Below are positions 24,063-37,182 of a stretch of 64,000 nucleotides of DNA, piece after piece. The stretch's first letter is position 1. Each line of letters opens with the position of its first letter. Location: contig NW_025064881.1 of the NCBI RefSeq assembly GCF_019112545.1, forward strand, positions 632,530 to 696,529. The letters are read 5' to 3'. The notes under the pieces were generated by a model, which saw nothing but the letters and a program-made list of their open reading frames with translations, did not search any database and had not been told where the DNA came from. Position numbers and translations under genes: made by a program. This stretch comes from Guyanagaster necrorhizus. Its lineage: Eukaryota > Basidiomycota > Agaricomycetes > Agaricales > Physalacriaceae.

Positions 24063-26960
24063 TTTCAAGAACTAGTCAACTATAATGATAATTGCATCAT
24101 AATCATTACAGTCTGGCAATCTGGTGATCATATCAATAGAGACATGGGTCTATAGTGATATTGGAACCTCATTCGGGTGTAGTGGTGCCACCTGGACTTG
24201 CATTGATGACTTCTCTTATTAACATACTGCACATGCCTTAATGTATGTAATGATGTTGTTGTCTATCTTGGGCCACCAGTATTCTCATAGGATCAGTTCC
24301 TTGGTTTTAGCGATGCTGGGGTGACTGGTGGTAGTGTGGTCATGACAAGTGGCAATGATTTCATCTTGTAATCTCTGATCCTGGGGAATGTAGATATGCC
24401 TATTGTAATGGATGAGCCCTCCTTCTTTTGTCATTCCCTGCTCATAGTTGAGGGATGGGGCTATTCATTGGTCCCACTTGTGATTGTCCTGAGTCACACT
24501 TTTGATCTGTTCATGGATCTCTTTCTCCATAGGCATTATTATGGCCCTGAAATGTTCAGGCCATAATAATGTTACTTCTTCATTATCAGCCTCTCTCTGA
24601 TCATGATCTGCTCATCAGCTCAGGAGGTTGACCTTCTTGTTTGTGGTACTGGCTTTATAATAGAGTGTGTACTGATATTGGCTGAGTTTGGTGATCTATC
24701 TGGCTTATCAGCAGTTTAACTTTTATGGCTGTCAGAAGTATCATAAATTTTGATGATCAGTCCAGATTTCGAACACCTCTGTGGCCCCAATCAAGTAATG
24801 CCACCATTCTTCCAGAGTGAGCATAATGGCAAGCAGTTTCTTGTCATAGATTTTATAGTTATGCTCAGTGATGGTTAATGCTTTAGAAAGAAATGCGACC
24901 AGATGCTATTTCCCATCTTGCTCCTGTGAAAGTACTGCACCAATGGCACTCTCACTGGAGTTGGCTTTGACCTGAAATTTCTCTTCTTGTGTGAGGATAG
25001 CGAGTACAATATCTTTGGCTAGCCATTGCTTTAGGTTGTTGAAGGTGGTCTATTGGGAAAGACCTCAGGTCCAGAGGGCATTGCCAGTTAGTTGTGTTAT
25101 GGGTCAGATGATTTTACTGTAATCCCTCATAAATCATTGGTAGAAGTTGGTAAACCTGAGGAATGACTGTAACTCCTTCTTCTTAACTAGTTCTGGCCAC
25201 TTGGTTACTCCCACTACTTTAATGAGGTCCATTTGAATATTCTCCTCACTAATAATGACTCTGAGATATTCAGTTTTAAGCATCTCAAATTTGCACTTCT
25301 CCACCTTGAGGAACAGTTTATGCTTTCTCATCAGAGCTAATACTTGTCATACTAGCTTTCAGTGCTTCTCCTTCATCTTTGATATGATTAGAATATCATC
25401 AAGATAAATAGTGACCTTCTCAGTGGCGATGAGATCTTTGAATATATCATTCATCATCCATTGGAATGTTGCTGGAGAGTTGGTGAGCCTAAAGAACATG
25501 ATTGTTGGCTCAAACAATCTTCAGTTTGTTCTGAATGTGGCCTTTCATTCATCTCTCTCCTTGATGCATATATTATTGTATCCCCACTGAACATCGAGTT
25601 TGGTGTAATATTTAGTGCCTCAGAGTTTATCCATTAATTCTGAGATCAGTGGGAGGGAATAACAATTCTTGATCATCATCTCATTGAGTTTTTGATAGTC
25701 TTGGACCAGCTGAAGCTTGCCATCCTTCTTTTTGATGAAGAAGAATAGTGATACCATGAAGGACTTCAATGGTCTGATGCATCTACTGGACAAGTTTTTA
25801 TCTAAGAACTTGTTGAGCTCTTGCTGTTCATTATTGCCAAGTGGATATATTTTGCAGTCCAGATTGGTGTTTGCATTTGGGATTAGCTTGATTGTATGAT
25901 CCCAGGGTTTTAGCTCTGGCAGTTCATCAAAGCTCTCTTTTTTAAATAGATCCCTAAAGTCATGTGCCCATTCAGATACTATTTCTTTGAAGGTCTGTTT
26001 TTCTCTTTATTTGTTGGCCTTGGCAGCTAGATTATTAGCATGATGGATGGTGCGAATATGTAGTTCACACTGGATATCAACAGCAAGGATGGTTTCTCCA
26101 TCCTCTATCTCTTCATCCCACTGATCCTCTGGATCCTTATCAGGCAATTTGAATGGGATTTTTTGACACCGGCATCTTGTGAATGTGATTCATCCAGTTT
26201 TCCAATTGATCAGTGGATTATAGCATATTAGCCAATTATGACTAAGGAAGACTTCTTTAGTCTCAAGGTCTATGACTGCTAAGTCAATCCATTTGAAATA
26301 ATTGCTGATCATAAGTCGAAACTCTATGAACTCAGTAATTGAACCAGTCTGGTTTTTGGTTCTGTCAGTGTTATATACTGAGATAGGGGCTGCTGTAGCC
26401 CTTATTGAGAGTTGGTGCTTGTCAATGAAAGCACAATTAATCAAGCTTTCAGTACAACCACTATCAATTAAGACAGTTACTGCATGAATAGATCGAGATA
26501 TAAGGGTCTTGATTTAGACTTTAGTGAGGAGATCTTGCCTGAGTGTTTTAGACCATTGTATGAACCTGCATGGTCTGCAGAGTTCATCAAGCCACTCCAG
26601 GGCTCAGCATCATTCAGCCTTTTTCATTCTCTCTATCATTTCATCAATTACTTTTTTAGCTTGGGTTTGGTGAACTCAGTTTTTTAGCATGGCTTTCACT
26701 GTTGCTTTGTCTTTGGCATCCTTGATGGCTTGCTAGGTCCATTCCATATCAAATGGCTTAAGCCACATGGAAGGGCTTACTGCTCCTGTTTGGCCTATAG
26801 ACACTTGAGTTGGTTCTTTTTGTGATCTTGAGATGTGTGTGGTGAAGGGTATATTCAAATGCTCTTTAAACATTTTCATAACTATAGGAGAACTATCAGT
26901 CTGACCAGCAGCTGCTATAGGTACACCATGTTCTTTGGCTGATCCAGTGGAATCACTCAC
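24063..26960 (-). pseudogene. pol: Pol of copy E, protease to integrase zinc finger
   Basis: Starts at the GTG at 26960 (MSDSTGSAKEHGV). The protease keeps LIDSGC near 26445. Reverse transcriptase follows, with YLDD intact near 25400 and connection sequence at 25331-25134. RNase H (about 24980-24600) and the integrase zinc finger and start of the core (24350-24063) complete it, up to the F insertion. Interrupted by many TGA/TAG codons. Confidence 0.8.
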
Positions 26961-29900
26961 TGGTCAGCCTCATCTTTTACTTCCTCCACCTTGGTTTCCT
27001 TGCTAAGTTCTTTATCTTCTTTTTACAACTCAGCAATTTGCATTTGTATATCTTCCCATATCTATTTCTTCTTTGGGCAATCTTTTGCCATATGACCCTT
27101 CTGTCTACAATTAAAATATTTGTCTTCTTTCTTCATCTGATTAATGTCCATTGGTCTCTCTGTCTCAGTGTATGTGGTATCTGTTCTGATCTTCTGCATT
27201 CTATAGGTGAGGGCTGTCGAGGGTCCCAATGATTTTCTGGCAGTTTGCTCTGACTTGTTTGGGGTTGGCAGGGTCAGCTTCCTGTTATAATCTTAGAATG
27301 TCAACAATTCCACTTTCTGCTTTTGTCATTCCTTATACATCTTGATGATTCTTTCCTTTCACTCATCATATCTGACTGGCATCAACATCTTAATGCTGAT
27401 TGCAGAAATCATCATGATGTATGAGGGGGAAACACCTCATTTGAGGGCCTCGACTATTTGCCCATCATTTGTCACATCCTCTCAGATCCCAGCAAGCTTA
27501 GCAAGCCACTCTAGCTTGTTGAAGTAATCTGTTGCTGGCTTATCTCCTATTTTGTATTCTTTGATCTTCTATTTGTATACTTCTTGTATAGCCAGATCAA
27601 TGAATTTGTCATGCAATATTTGCTTAAACACTGGCCATAAAGGATACTGGTAATATTGCCAGAAGGTGGAGAAGAAGGTGGGCAAGAGGAGTGTCCACCA
27701 GATCTTGGCTTTTTCTTCCAAGTAGGAGGAAGCAAAGATGATCTTGTTCATATTGGTTCTAAAGTATATGATGTATACCTCAAAATATTGTTCACAATCA
27801 ATAAGGAACTGGTCAATGTTGTCAGAGGCACCCTTCAAAGGGTAGAGTTTCTATAGTAGATCAGGTTGGCAATTAAATACAGCAGCATTCTCTGGTAATG
27901 CCCCTATTGGGTTAGGCCACTGGTTAAATGGCAGCTGGTGCCACTTGGAGGGTGGTCCTGGGAAGGAGTGAAAGAAGTGGTCATCAGCAACCAGACTCTC
28001 TTTTGGGGCAGCATTCTTCCATACAATCACCCTGTCCTGTATAGTGAATCCAAGATGGATGGCTTCAGGATCATCTTTCATTAGTTCCTTTTCTGCTCCA
28101 CTAGTTTCTGCCTTGTCAGGAGGCAGCTGTCCTCCAAGAAGCCGACTCTCCTTTTTCATCTAAGGGTTGTAAAACCCTTTGCACCATGGTGTCAGTGGAC
28201 TCAGCTGGTATTGAGTCTTAGTGAGCTAAACTGCTGTACTTCAGATTGATGGATCTGAAGCTTCAGCTCTGCTGTAGATAGATGGAGCTATGTAAACAGC
28301 TCATTTTAGTGGAATGAGTGGAGAGCTCAGCATTGGTCTCAGCTGGTTCTTGGTCTGATATAGAGGCATCGGCTTAAGGGGATCCTCTGAATATCTTTGG
28401 CCATACTCCTTCTAGGCATACTTTGTTGTAGCATACTGTAAAATGTCTCTTTTTTCAGTATCGTCTGCATACTTATACTTTAGTCCTAAAGATGAAGCCC
28501 ACCAGTGGGCATCCCTCCATAAAAAGAGTATTCCCTGCTCATACAATCTCTGATATTCCTTCTCCCTTTCCCATTCCATTTCTTCCCTCAATGCTTCTTC
28601 ATCAGTATCTTTGTCAGCATACTCTATGAACTGTTCAAGCTTAAAGAGGCTCTCACTGTCTTTCTTATCCCTCTTGTCCCTACTGTCCTCTTTCTTGAGG
28701 AGGAAACCAATGGGTGGGTCATAAATAGACAGGACGGTGGGTCTGAGAGTTGCTGGAGAGCCCAATGTTGTTGATTCTGGTGCTGGGTCCAGCTGTATTT
28801 GGGTCAGGTCCAGGAGCAGCATATCAGATGGGGGGATTTGGAAGATGACTGTATCATATTCTGTCATATGCTCTTTCTTTCTCCAGCTCTTGGCTATAGA
28901 GACCAAAGTTTTGTTGGAACCTAGGATTGAAAAACTGGTGGGCAACTCGACTTCTCAGGAATCAGTGGAGGGCTCTGTCAGAGATGTGGGCATTGTCAGG
29001 TACTCAGAGCCTATAGGCTCTAAGGACAGAGTCAGCATCTGAGGAAATAGTATTAGTTCTGACAGAATATTGAAGGGAAAATGCCTGTTTCCTCTGGCTG
29101 TCTGATGTCATCAAATGGCTTCCTCTCTGTCGATGATACTTCCAGCTGATCCTGCCCAGGGATCTGTTTCTGAATCAGACTCTCTGAAAGGGGAGCCCAA
29201 AGTATCAGTTTAGAGGCTATAATAACTGGGAGAGACTAACCTCAGTCTGGCGGCATCTTCTCATCATTCTTGTTGTTGCCTCTGGTGATTATATCTGGCT
29301 TCTTCATACTCTTGCTGGGCTTCTGCTTGTGTATATTCTGCAAGCTCTTTCTAAGCTTGCTTGATCTCTATCTGTCAGGCCCAATTCTGCTGCTGCTGCT
29401 ATACCACATCATTGTAATTAAAGAGGACTGTGAGATCCCAATCTGAGAAGACTCATTATATAATCCTATTCCAGGCAATTCTTCTCTTTATGCTGGCTGT
29501 CCCCACCTCTAGCTGGCTCCCAATGTATAGGTTGTTCCAGAGACCCTCTGCTGCAGTGATAGCAAGCTCTATGTTCATGAAATCCTAGTGGATGTTCCTT
29601 CCATGGGGGTCATTGAGCCTCAGCCTGCTGATGGATGGACTTGACTTGGGGGTAGCATAGAGAGAATAGTGAGAGAGTTGAGGGCTGTCTGGGGTCTTGG
29701 AGCTATCTGAGTGGCATCAAAAGAGTTCCAAGCATAGTTTTCAATTTCTGAGATATTCAGAAAGGTGGAATGGCCAGAGGCAAGGGTGTCCAGAGAGATA
29801 TTACCAGGGATCTCCTTGAGCTCCTGGGTGATGTTCATTGTCTAAGAGTTCTGGAATCCTGTGAGAGCAGGATTATAGTCTCTGCTGGGTCATCAAGAGA

Positions 29901-29991
29901 GATATTGAGATCCTTCTTCTTTCTGAAGGCTCCCTGAATATGAGTCACCCTTGCAGCTGAAAGAATATTCTGATGGAGGTGGAGATATTAT
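26957..29991 (-). pseudogene. gag: Gag of copy E
   Basis: The gag ATG is mutated to ATA at 29989-29991. Well-kept segments: 28945-28412, with VSIAKSWRKKE, PATLRPTVLSIYD and an acidic block followed by DTDEEALREEMEWEREKEYQ; capsid 27838-27569 (KGASDNIDQFLIDCEQYF); and a zinc knuckle near 27108-27067, whose first Cys is Tyr (YFNCRQKGHMAKDC). Stop at 26957-26959. In this copy the gag and ORF0 frames are both legible around 28870-28940. Confidence 0.8.
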
Positions 29992-30193
29992 GGAATGATA
30001 GGTCAGAGGTTATGTTTCAGAGAATGGAGCAGATCTGCTGAAATGCTTGATAGTGCCTGACTATCCAAGCAGTTACTGATTGTTGTCCACAGCAAAGGGT
30101 GATGATGGCTAAGAGATCTAGTAGTGTTCTGATGATGGAAGCTATCAATTCAAAGAAGTTGTGATTGAGATCAGTGGTAGTTGCTGGTGGCAT
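28830..30193 (-). pseudogene. ORF0 remnant of copy E
   Basis: ATG at 30191-30193 (MPPATTTDLNHNFFELIAS), then a hydrophobic stretch and AWIVRHYQAFQQI: nearly the same N-terminus as copy A. Around 28935-28840 the ORF0 frame reads RVAHQFFNPRFQQNFGLYS and then QELEKERAYDRI, matching RVARQFLNPEFQRLFSVYS of copy A. Stops separate the two parts. Confidence 0.65.
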
Positions 30194-30234
30194 TCAGTTT
30201 CTCAGCACAATTGGGCTTGAAAAAAAGAAGGTGA

Positions 30235-30247
30235 AGCTTTGAGCTAA
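30235..30247 (-). promoter_or_regulatory. Primer binding site of copy E
   Basis: On the minus strand TTAGCTCAAAGCT, one base inside the 5' LTR. It is the perfect 13-base reverse complement of AGCTTTGAGCTAA in the LTR (30409-30421), the presumed 5' end of the transcript. Confidence 0.75.
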
Positions 30248-30248
30248 T

Positions 30249-30721
30249 TGTTAGGCTTAAGCCACATGTGATCAACAAGCATGTGATAAACTGACATGGC
30301 TTTGTGTTCAAGCCTTCCATCAGAGTTCACTTTATATACTATTGCTGACTCCTAGTGCTTTAAAGCTTTGTGTGACTAGCTCAAGAGTAGAATAAGATGA
30401 AATAAACTTTAGCTCAAAGCTGAGGATTACCAGTGAGAGTGAGCCTCTTAAATACTGTACAAGGTCTGCTAATAATACTTGTGTACTTATTGTATATTTC
30501 TCTGTCCTTAGTGCTTATTGTTCTTGAGTGTCACTACCATATATAAAAGGTCAATTGTGCATCATTGGGCAATATTGTTGCATCAAAAGACAATGATGGA
30601 CTTGGCTATTTGTGATGACTAAGCCTTGTCTCACAGTCTTAAGCACCTGTTCTAGTGTTCTGACTAAGCATAACTAGGGGTTAATTGAAGAAATTGAAGA
30701 AAAAAAAAGAAAATTGTAACA
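30249..30721 (-). repeat. 5' LTR of copy E, 473 bp
   Basis: TGTTAGGCTT to TTGTAACA. It is the pair of 21161-21633 and is followed by the CAGTT target copy. A short A-rich stretch near the right end differs slightly from its partner. Confidence 0.92.
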
Positions 30722-30726
30722 CAGTT

Positions 30727-32175
30727 AGTTCAAAAGGCTGTCTTCTATTCATCTCCTTTCTTGATTTGAACATTGTTGTACCCCCACCGAATGTCAAGCT
30801 TGGTGTAGTACTTGGCACCTCAGAGCTTGTCCATCAATTCCAAGATTAGTGGAAGAGGATAGCAGTTTTTGATCATCATTTCATTGAGCTTCTAATAATC
30901 TTGGACTGGTCAGAGCTTGCCATCCTTCTTTTTGATAAAGAAGAATGGAGAAGCCATCAGAGATTTAAATGGTCAAATTTGTCTACTGGACAAGTTCTCC
31001 TCTAAGAACTTGTTAAGCTCTTGTTGTTTGTTATTGCCAAGAGGATAGATCTTATAGTCCAAGTTGGCATTGGCATTTAGGATCAGCTCAATTGCATGAT
31101 CCCATGGCTTTGATTCTGGCAGCTTATCAAAGCTTTCCTTCTCAAACAGGTCTTTAAAGTCCCATGCCCACTCTGAGACCATTTCCTCAAATGTCTTCAT
31201 CTCCTTCTGCTTGTTTGCTTTGGCCATGAGGTTGTTGGCATGATGGATGGCCTGAATATGTATCTCATGTTGAAGATTGATGGTGAGGATGGTTTCTCCA
31301 TCCTCCATTTCCTCATTTCATCGATCCTCTGGATCCTTGTCAGACAATTCAAATGGAATTTTTCAGCAGCAGCATCTCACAAACATGATTCTCCTGGTTT
31401 TCCAATTGATCAATAAGTTGTGATGTATTAACTAATCATAGCCAAGGAAGATTTCCTTGGTTCTGAGGTCTGTTATGGCTAGGTTGATTCATTTAGAATG
31501 ATCTCCAATTGTGAACCTAAGCTCGATGAATTCAGTGATCAAGCCAGCTTGATTTTTTGTTCTGTCAGCATTATAGACTGAAATTGACACTGCTGTGGCT
31601 CATGTTGGGAGTTCATGCTTGTTGATGAAAGCACAGTTGATCAAACTCCCAATGCAACCACTGTCAATTAGAGTGGTTATAGCATGGATCAATTGAGACA
31701 TGAGGGTCTCAATTTGGGCTTTGGTGAGTAAGTCTTATCCAGGTGTTTTGGACTGTTGAATGAACTTTCAGGGTTCATAGAGTTCATCAAGCCATTCCAA
31801 GACTTGGCATCATTCAGTTACCTTTACTTCTCCTACTATTTCATCAGTGACTTCCCCTATTCATATCTGGTGGATCCAATTTCTAAGCATGGCTTTTGCC
31901 ATAGCTTTGTCTTTGGCATCTTTGATAGTCCTCCAGGTCTATTTGGTGTTAAATGGTTTGAGCCAGATAGTGGGGCTCACTGCCTCTGTTCAGCTCAAAG
32001 GCATTTGAGTTTTTTCTTTTTGTGATTTTCTAATATGTGGGGTAGATAACTTGGGTATATTTGAATGCATAGATGAGATAGGCATAGGCATAACTACAGA
32101 GATACTGTTAGCCCAACTAAAGACTAAGGTTTGCACATCATGAAAGTTCTTGGCTGATTCAGTGGAATTGCTCAC
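30727..32175 (-). pseudogene. pol: Pol of copy D, protease and N-terminal reverse transcriptase
   Basis: Starts at the GTG at 32175 (MSNSTESAKNFHD-like). The protease keeps LIDSGC near 31670. The linker is well preserved (31308-30973, MEDGETILTIN, KPWDHAIELI). The reverse transcriptase start includes WGYNNV near 30780. It runs into the E insertion at the CAGTT target (30722-30726). Several in-frame TGA codons. Confidence 0.8.
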
Positions 32176-35100
32176 TGATCAGCTCTGTCTTTTATCTCCT
32201 CTGCTTTGGTCTCTATGCTGAGCTCTTCTTCTTTCTTTTGTAAGTCAGTGATTTGTGCTCTAATATCTTCTCATGTCCTCTTCTTCTTTGGGCAGTCCTT
32301 CACTATGTGGCCTTTCTGACCACAGTTGAAGCACTTATCCTCCTTCTTTATCTGATCTATATCTATCAGTTTTTCCATTCCTGTGTAAGTTGTTCTGGTT
32401 CTGATTTTCTGTGTGCCATAGATAGAGGCCATAGAGGATCCTGATGATTTTCTGGCAGTTGTCCCCAATAGCTTGCTCAGAGTTGGTAGTGTCAACTTCT
32501 TCATATAGTCTTGCAGTGTTGCTGATTTCACTTTCTGCCTTTGTCACTCCTTGTATATCTTGATGATCTGTTCTTTCCACTTGTTGTAGCCATTCAGCAT
32601 GAGAGCTCAGATGCTGATTGCAGAGATCATCATGATGTAAGAAGAGAGGACTCCTCGTTTGAGGGCCTCAATTATTCTTCCATCATTTGCAGTGTCATTC
32701 CTTATTCCAGTGAGCTTGGCCAGTCATTCTAGCTCATCAAAATAGTCTATAGCCACTTTATCAGCCATCTTGTACTTCTTGATCTTCTGTTTATATACCT
32801 CTTGTACTGCAGAATCAATGAATTTATCATGAAGCATTTGTTTAAAGACTGGCCATAAAGGATATCAGTAATGCTCCTGAGTCAATAATCAGAAGTTAGG
32901 GAAGATGAGAATCCATCAGGTTTTTGCCTTTTCTTTGAGATAAGAGGCTGCAAAAACTACCTTGTTCATGTTGGTCTCTAGATACCCTGTATAGACTTTG
33001 AAGTATTGTTTGCAGTCTATGAGGAATCAATTAATATCATCTGAAGCCTCTTTGAAGGGATGAGGCTTTTAGAGAAGGTCAGGCTGGCACTGGAGAACTG
33101 CCATATCATTAGGGAGTGCACCCATTAGGTTGGGCCACTCAGAGAAGGGAGGTCATCTTTATTCTTGTGGTGGTCCTGGAAATGAATGGAGCAAATTGTC
33201 ATCTGTGACCAGACTCTCTTGTGGAGACTCTTCTTTTCAGACTATAACTCCATCCTGAATGGTAAATCCCAGTCATACCACCTCAGGATCATCTCTGACT
33301 GGCTCCTTCCCAGTTCTGCTCCCACTTGTCTCATCAGGTGGAGGCTGAGCCTCTAGCATTTAGCTTCCCTTGCTGGTCCAGAGATTTTGGTAGGAGATCG
33401 GCATCTCCTTAGGTCATAGTCAGGATCATGATAGCCAGGTTGCTATTGATTGGGATGAGAGGGCAGAGTACAAAAATATACTTCAAATAGATGGAGCTGT
33501 GTATGCAGCTTGTTTTGGAGTAACAGATGGTGACTATGGCATTAGTTGGATAGCCTCTGGCATCTGATATGCTGGCAGCCTTTGAATCTGGTCCTTGAGA
33601 TGTTTCTTGTTGTATTGCACAGCAGCAAAATCAGTGGCTGCATATCTTAGAATCTCTGTTCTTTTATTAAGAGTGGAATGAAGATATAATTATCTTAGTT
33701 GCAATGCTACCCAGATAGCATCATGCCATAAAAAGTTCACTCTCTGCAAATAGAACTCCTGGTACTCCTGTACCCTTGCTTTCTGTATCACATGCTTCAA
33801 TTCTTCTTTGTTAGTATCTTTCTGGAATGTATATGCCAGCTCTCCACTAGCATGAGGGGGATTGCTGCTCTCAGTTTCCTCATCATTCTTGTCCACATTG
33901 CCCTCTTCCTCAAAGAGAGAAGCAGCAGGTGGATCATAAAAACTCTCTGTATCCTCTTGTGGTCATGCTATTGTTCTGCTGTCCTGGCTGGATACTGGAT
34001 CCAGCCATGGGACCTGAAAAGTCTGAGGCATTGAGGTAGGTGGAAACAGGCTGACTTCTGATATCAGAGTCATACCAGTTCTCTCTCATTGCTCTCACTG
34101 CTTCTACTCACTCATAATAGAGCTGGACATTTCTTTGGTACCCATTGTTGAGAAGTTGCTCAATCACTTGACTCCTGAGGAATTCTCAGAGGGCTCAAGC
34201 AGGGATATAAGCAGTGTCAGAGACTTGTAGCCTATAATGTCTAAGGACAGACTCATTATCCCCAAATATAGTGTCAGTGCTAGGAGTTCTGTGAGAAGAG
34301 GAATATTGTGGGGTTGGGAGGCATGAGAGAGATCTACTGGTCCTTCCATCTGCTGTGAGGTTTCATTTCACCAGCAGGCCTTGTCCCAAGGGTCAGACTT
34401 GGTACTGAGTTCTTGGAATACAGGAGTCAAGAGGGACTGGTCAGCACAGACTGGTGCAAGTATGGATGCAACTTTGGGCTAGATTCCATACCAGTTGGAG
34501 ATGTTAGCTCTCTCCAATCAAGCCCTTTCAATGGCTCACTGCTCCTCCCTATGCTTTCTGTCATACTCAGTGGCCCTTCTGGCTTGTCCTTTGAGGATAA
34601 GCCACTCCTTGAGCTCACTGTGGGATGACTAGAGAATGTTCTACTGGTGCTGCTCCTTCTGTTGGAGGGCCTCATCATAGTTGAAAGGAATGTTAAGATT
34701 CTAGGCAGGGAATAGATGGTGGATGATTTCATTTCAATTCTTTCAGATCTAATGCTCATCATCAAGCTGGTCCAAGAGTATCCTCTCCAGCCTACTGCTG
34801 GTTCTGACTGAGTGGTGGTTAGAAGAGGTGAGACTGTGAGGCTGGCTTCGAGGTGTTATGTGGCAGGGTCCTGCAGCCATCTTGGAGAGACTGAGGGAAT
34901 CTCTGGCATGGTTACCAATCCCAGGAGTTCAAGAGGTTCTAAAATAGTCAGAGGAGAGAGACTGCTGAAAAAAGTCTTCTGAAAGATTCTCATTCTTATG
35001 GTCAGAGATAGAGATTCACTGCCAAGGGTTCCTGAACCCTGTGAGGCAATTATTGCTGTTTCTGCTAGTTGATTGGGGGGGTATTAATATCTTTCTTCTT

Positions 35101-35196
35101 CTTGATCACATCTCGGATGCAAGCCACTAGGCTCAGCTTCTGGTAAGAGGCTGACCAGAGGCTGGTGAGATGTTCATCAGGAGTTAGGGATGTCAT
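32172..35196 (-). pseudogene. gag: Gag of copy D
   Basis: ATG at 35194-35196 (MTSLTPDEHLTSLWSASYQK). N-terminal Ser/Pro-rich fragments lie at 34765-34427 and 34349-34164. The second ends GVK-stop at the same place as in copy H, where the ORF0 frame carries a conserved domain. Acidic and NKEELKHVIQKARVQEYQEFYLQ block at 33896-33690, capsid about 33070-32560, zinc knuckle CFNCGQKGHIVKDC near 32330-32290 (intact). Stop at 32172-32174. Confidence 0.78.
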
Positions 35197-35404
35197 AAAG
35201 GAGGAGGTCAGAGGTTATATTTTATAGAATCTGTCATATGTGTTGAAACTTGTTATAATAATAGATAGCCCAGGCAGTAATTGAGTGATATCTCTGGCAC
35301 AGCTGGATGATCACAAGTAAGCTTAAGAGTGTTCCAATGATAGATGAAAGGAGTTCAAAGAACTCTTGATCAAAGTTCAAATCTGATGGTGTTACTGAGG
35401 GCAT
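34100..35404 (-). pseudogene. ORF0 remnant of copy D
   Basis: ATG at 35402-35404. It reads DQEFFELLSSIIGTLLSLL followed by a conserved His/Tyr-rich helix, then stops. Near 34210-34120 the same protein frame shows VLRHYRLQVSDTAYIPA and FLRSQVIEQLLNNGYQRN, matching the ORF0 C-terminal domain of A, G and H. This lies in a frame different from gag. Confidence 0.6.
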
Positions 35405-35461
35405 TTGGTTTCCTCTACACTATAGTGTGTGAGGAAAGAGAGAAAGCAGCTTCAAGCTAAT

Positions 35462-35918
35462 TATTAGACTCAAGCATCATGTAACCAGTTACATGTGATA
35501 AACAGCCTAGTCCTTTCACACTTTGGAAGATCAGCTGAGTCCACTGATGTGTAGTTTGATTGATGTGTCACAAGGTCTGAAGAGTTGGCTCAAGGGTAGA
35601 ATGAGATAGAATAAACTTTAGCTCAAAGCTGGGGATTATCAGCAAGAGCAAGTGGTCTTAAATACTGTACAAGGTCTGCTATTAATACTATGGCTAATTG
35701 TGTGTTTCTGGGTTCATTGTGCTCATTGTCCTGAGGCATCACTACCATACATAAAAGGTTGATTGTGTGTTGTTGAGCAATGCTGTTGCATCGAGAGACA
35801 GGGACTCAGCTGGTTGTGATGACTAAGCTTTGCCCCATAGTCTCAAGCACTTATTCTAGCACCCTGACTAAGCATAAATAAAAGTTAAATCAAGAAATGA
35901 AATGAAAAAATCATAACA
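35462..35918 (-). repeat. 5' LTR of copy D, 457 bp
   Basis: The left end is TATTAG (TG mutated to TA) and the right end is ATAACA, followed by the target copy AAATC. It matches 18219-18676. The primer site just inside reads TTAGCTTGAAGCT and the LTR counterpart AGCTTTGAGCTAA; both fit decay of a CpG-containing ancestor. Confidence 0.87.
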
Positions 35919-35923
35919 AAATC

Positions 35924-37165
35924 ATCACTACCAATTATGATCATACAACTGCTAGACACCTGAGTATTGCTAAAATGAAGGAGTTGATGTTGCAGGAGTA
36001 TTGGTGGCCTAAGCTGAGACAAGATATAGAGAAGTACATCAAAGGATGTAAAATGTATCAGCAGACCAAATCATCCATGTAGGCTTGTGCTGCCTCTCTT
36101 TACCCAAATGAAGTACCAACTCAATCATAGACACACATATCTATGGATATGATCATCAGACTCTCTGACTGTAATGGATATGATGCTATTATAGTTATTG
36201 TCAATCACTTTTCAAAGGCTACTATTCTGATGGCATGCTCAACTAAGCTGTCATCAGAGGGATGGGCCAAGATACTTTGAGATGAGGTATATTCTAAATA
36301 TGATATGCCACAGATAGTCATCTTGGATCACAGCCCACAATTCATCTCAAGATTCCTGGACAATCTATACTGGCTGCTCAGCATTTGCAGTAATACTTCC
36401 ACTATCTATCATCCCCAAACTGATGAGTAAACAGAGCATGTCAATCAAGAAATTGAAAAGTACCTTCACATGTTCATCAACTATTGACAAGATGACTGGA
36501 CTGAATGGCTTACACTTGCAACACAATAACCATGTTCATTCAGCCACCAGCAAAACCTCTTTTTTCATCAACTATGGATGTCACCCAAATATTGCCAAGA
36601 CATCATACTCCTATACTACAACCCCTGCTTCATCAGACTTTATAGCAAAAATAGCAAAGATTCACCTCAAAATAGAAACTACTCTCAAGAAAGCCACTGA
36701 CATAATGAAGATGCAATATGATAAACACCAATGCTCTACCCATACTTATAATATTAATGACAAAGTATGGCTTGACACAATTAATCTCCATCTTTCATGT
36801 CCAAAGCAAAAATTAGCTGACAAATGCACTAGCCTCTTTTTAATTATTGCTAAAGTCAGGCTATCAGCTTACAAGTTACATCTATCATCCAACTGGTAAA
36901 TTCACAATATATTCAATGAAGCTCTGCTTATTCCATTCATCACCTCTGCATTTCCTAACCAAGAATGACCTCTATCACCACTGCTTGATCTAATTAATAA
37001 TAAAAAATACTACAAAATCAATTAAGTATTAAATTATAAAATCTGATAGATCTGTGCATATAATGGAGGCATGATAACAACAGTTGACTATCTCATCAGT
37101 TGAAAGGGATATGGACTGAAATCTAACTAGTGGGTCAATAAGCACTGTATGAATATAGATGATAG
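35924..37165 (+). pseudogene. pol: Pol of copy C, integrase and chromodomain
   Basis: This resumes after D with the HHCC zinc finger (HTTARHLSIAKMKELMLQEY, then C...C near 36050), the integrase core (HISMDMIIRL, YHPQTD near 36405, EHVNQEIEKYL) and GPY/F-like and chromodomain segments (ITTVDYLIS near 37077). The first aspartate (SMDM) is kept, but the core is broken by TGA codons and small deletions, including part of the chromodomain end. Confidence 0.78.
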
Positions 37166-37182
37166 TCTTAAGGAGGAGGTAA

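Larger units (their letters stand above)
21161..30721 (-). mobile_element. Copy E: complete chromovirus nested in reverse transcriptase of D
   Basis: Two 473-bp LTRs flank a complete but mutated internal region. The target duplication CAGTT (21156-21160 and 30722-30726) is perfect. The integrase is split by the F insert (22654-24058). Without F the element is about 8.15 kb, close to copy A (8,086 bp). The LTRs differ at about a dozen sites, mostly transitions, so it is younger than B, C and D but older than A. Confidence 0.93.
18219..35918 (-). mobile_element. Copy D: chromovirus inserted in integrase linker of C
   Basis: The pieces are 30727-35918 (5' half) and 18219-21160 (3' half), interrupted by E. 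The LTRs are 457 and 458 bp. The target duplication AAATC (18214-18218 and 35919-35923) is perfect. Opposite orientation to C. CpG-depleted and broken throughout. Confidence 0.9.
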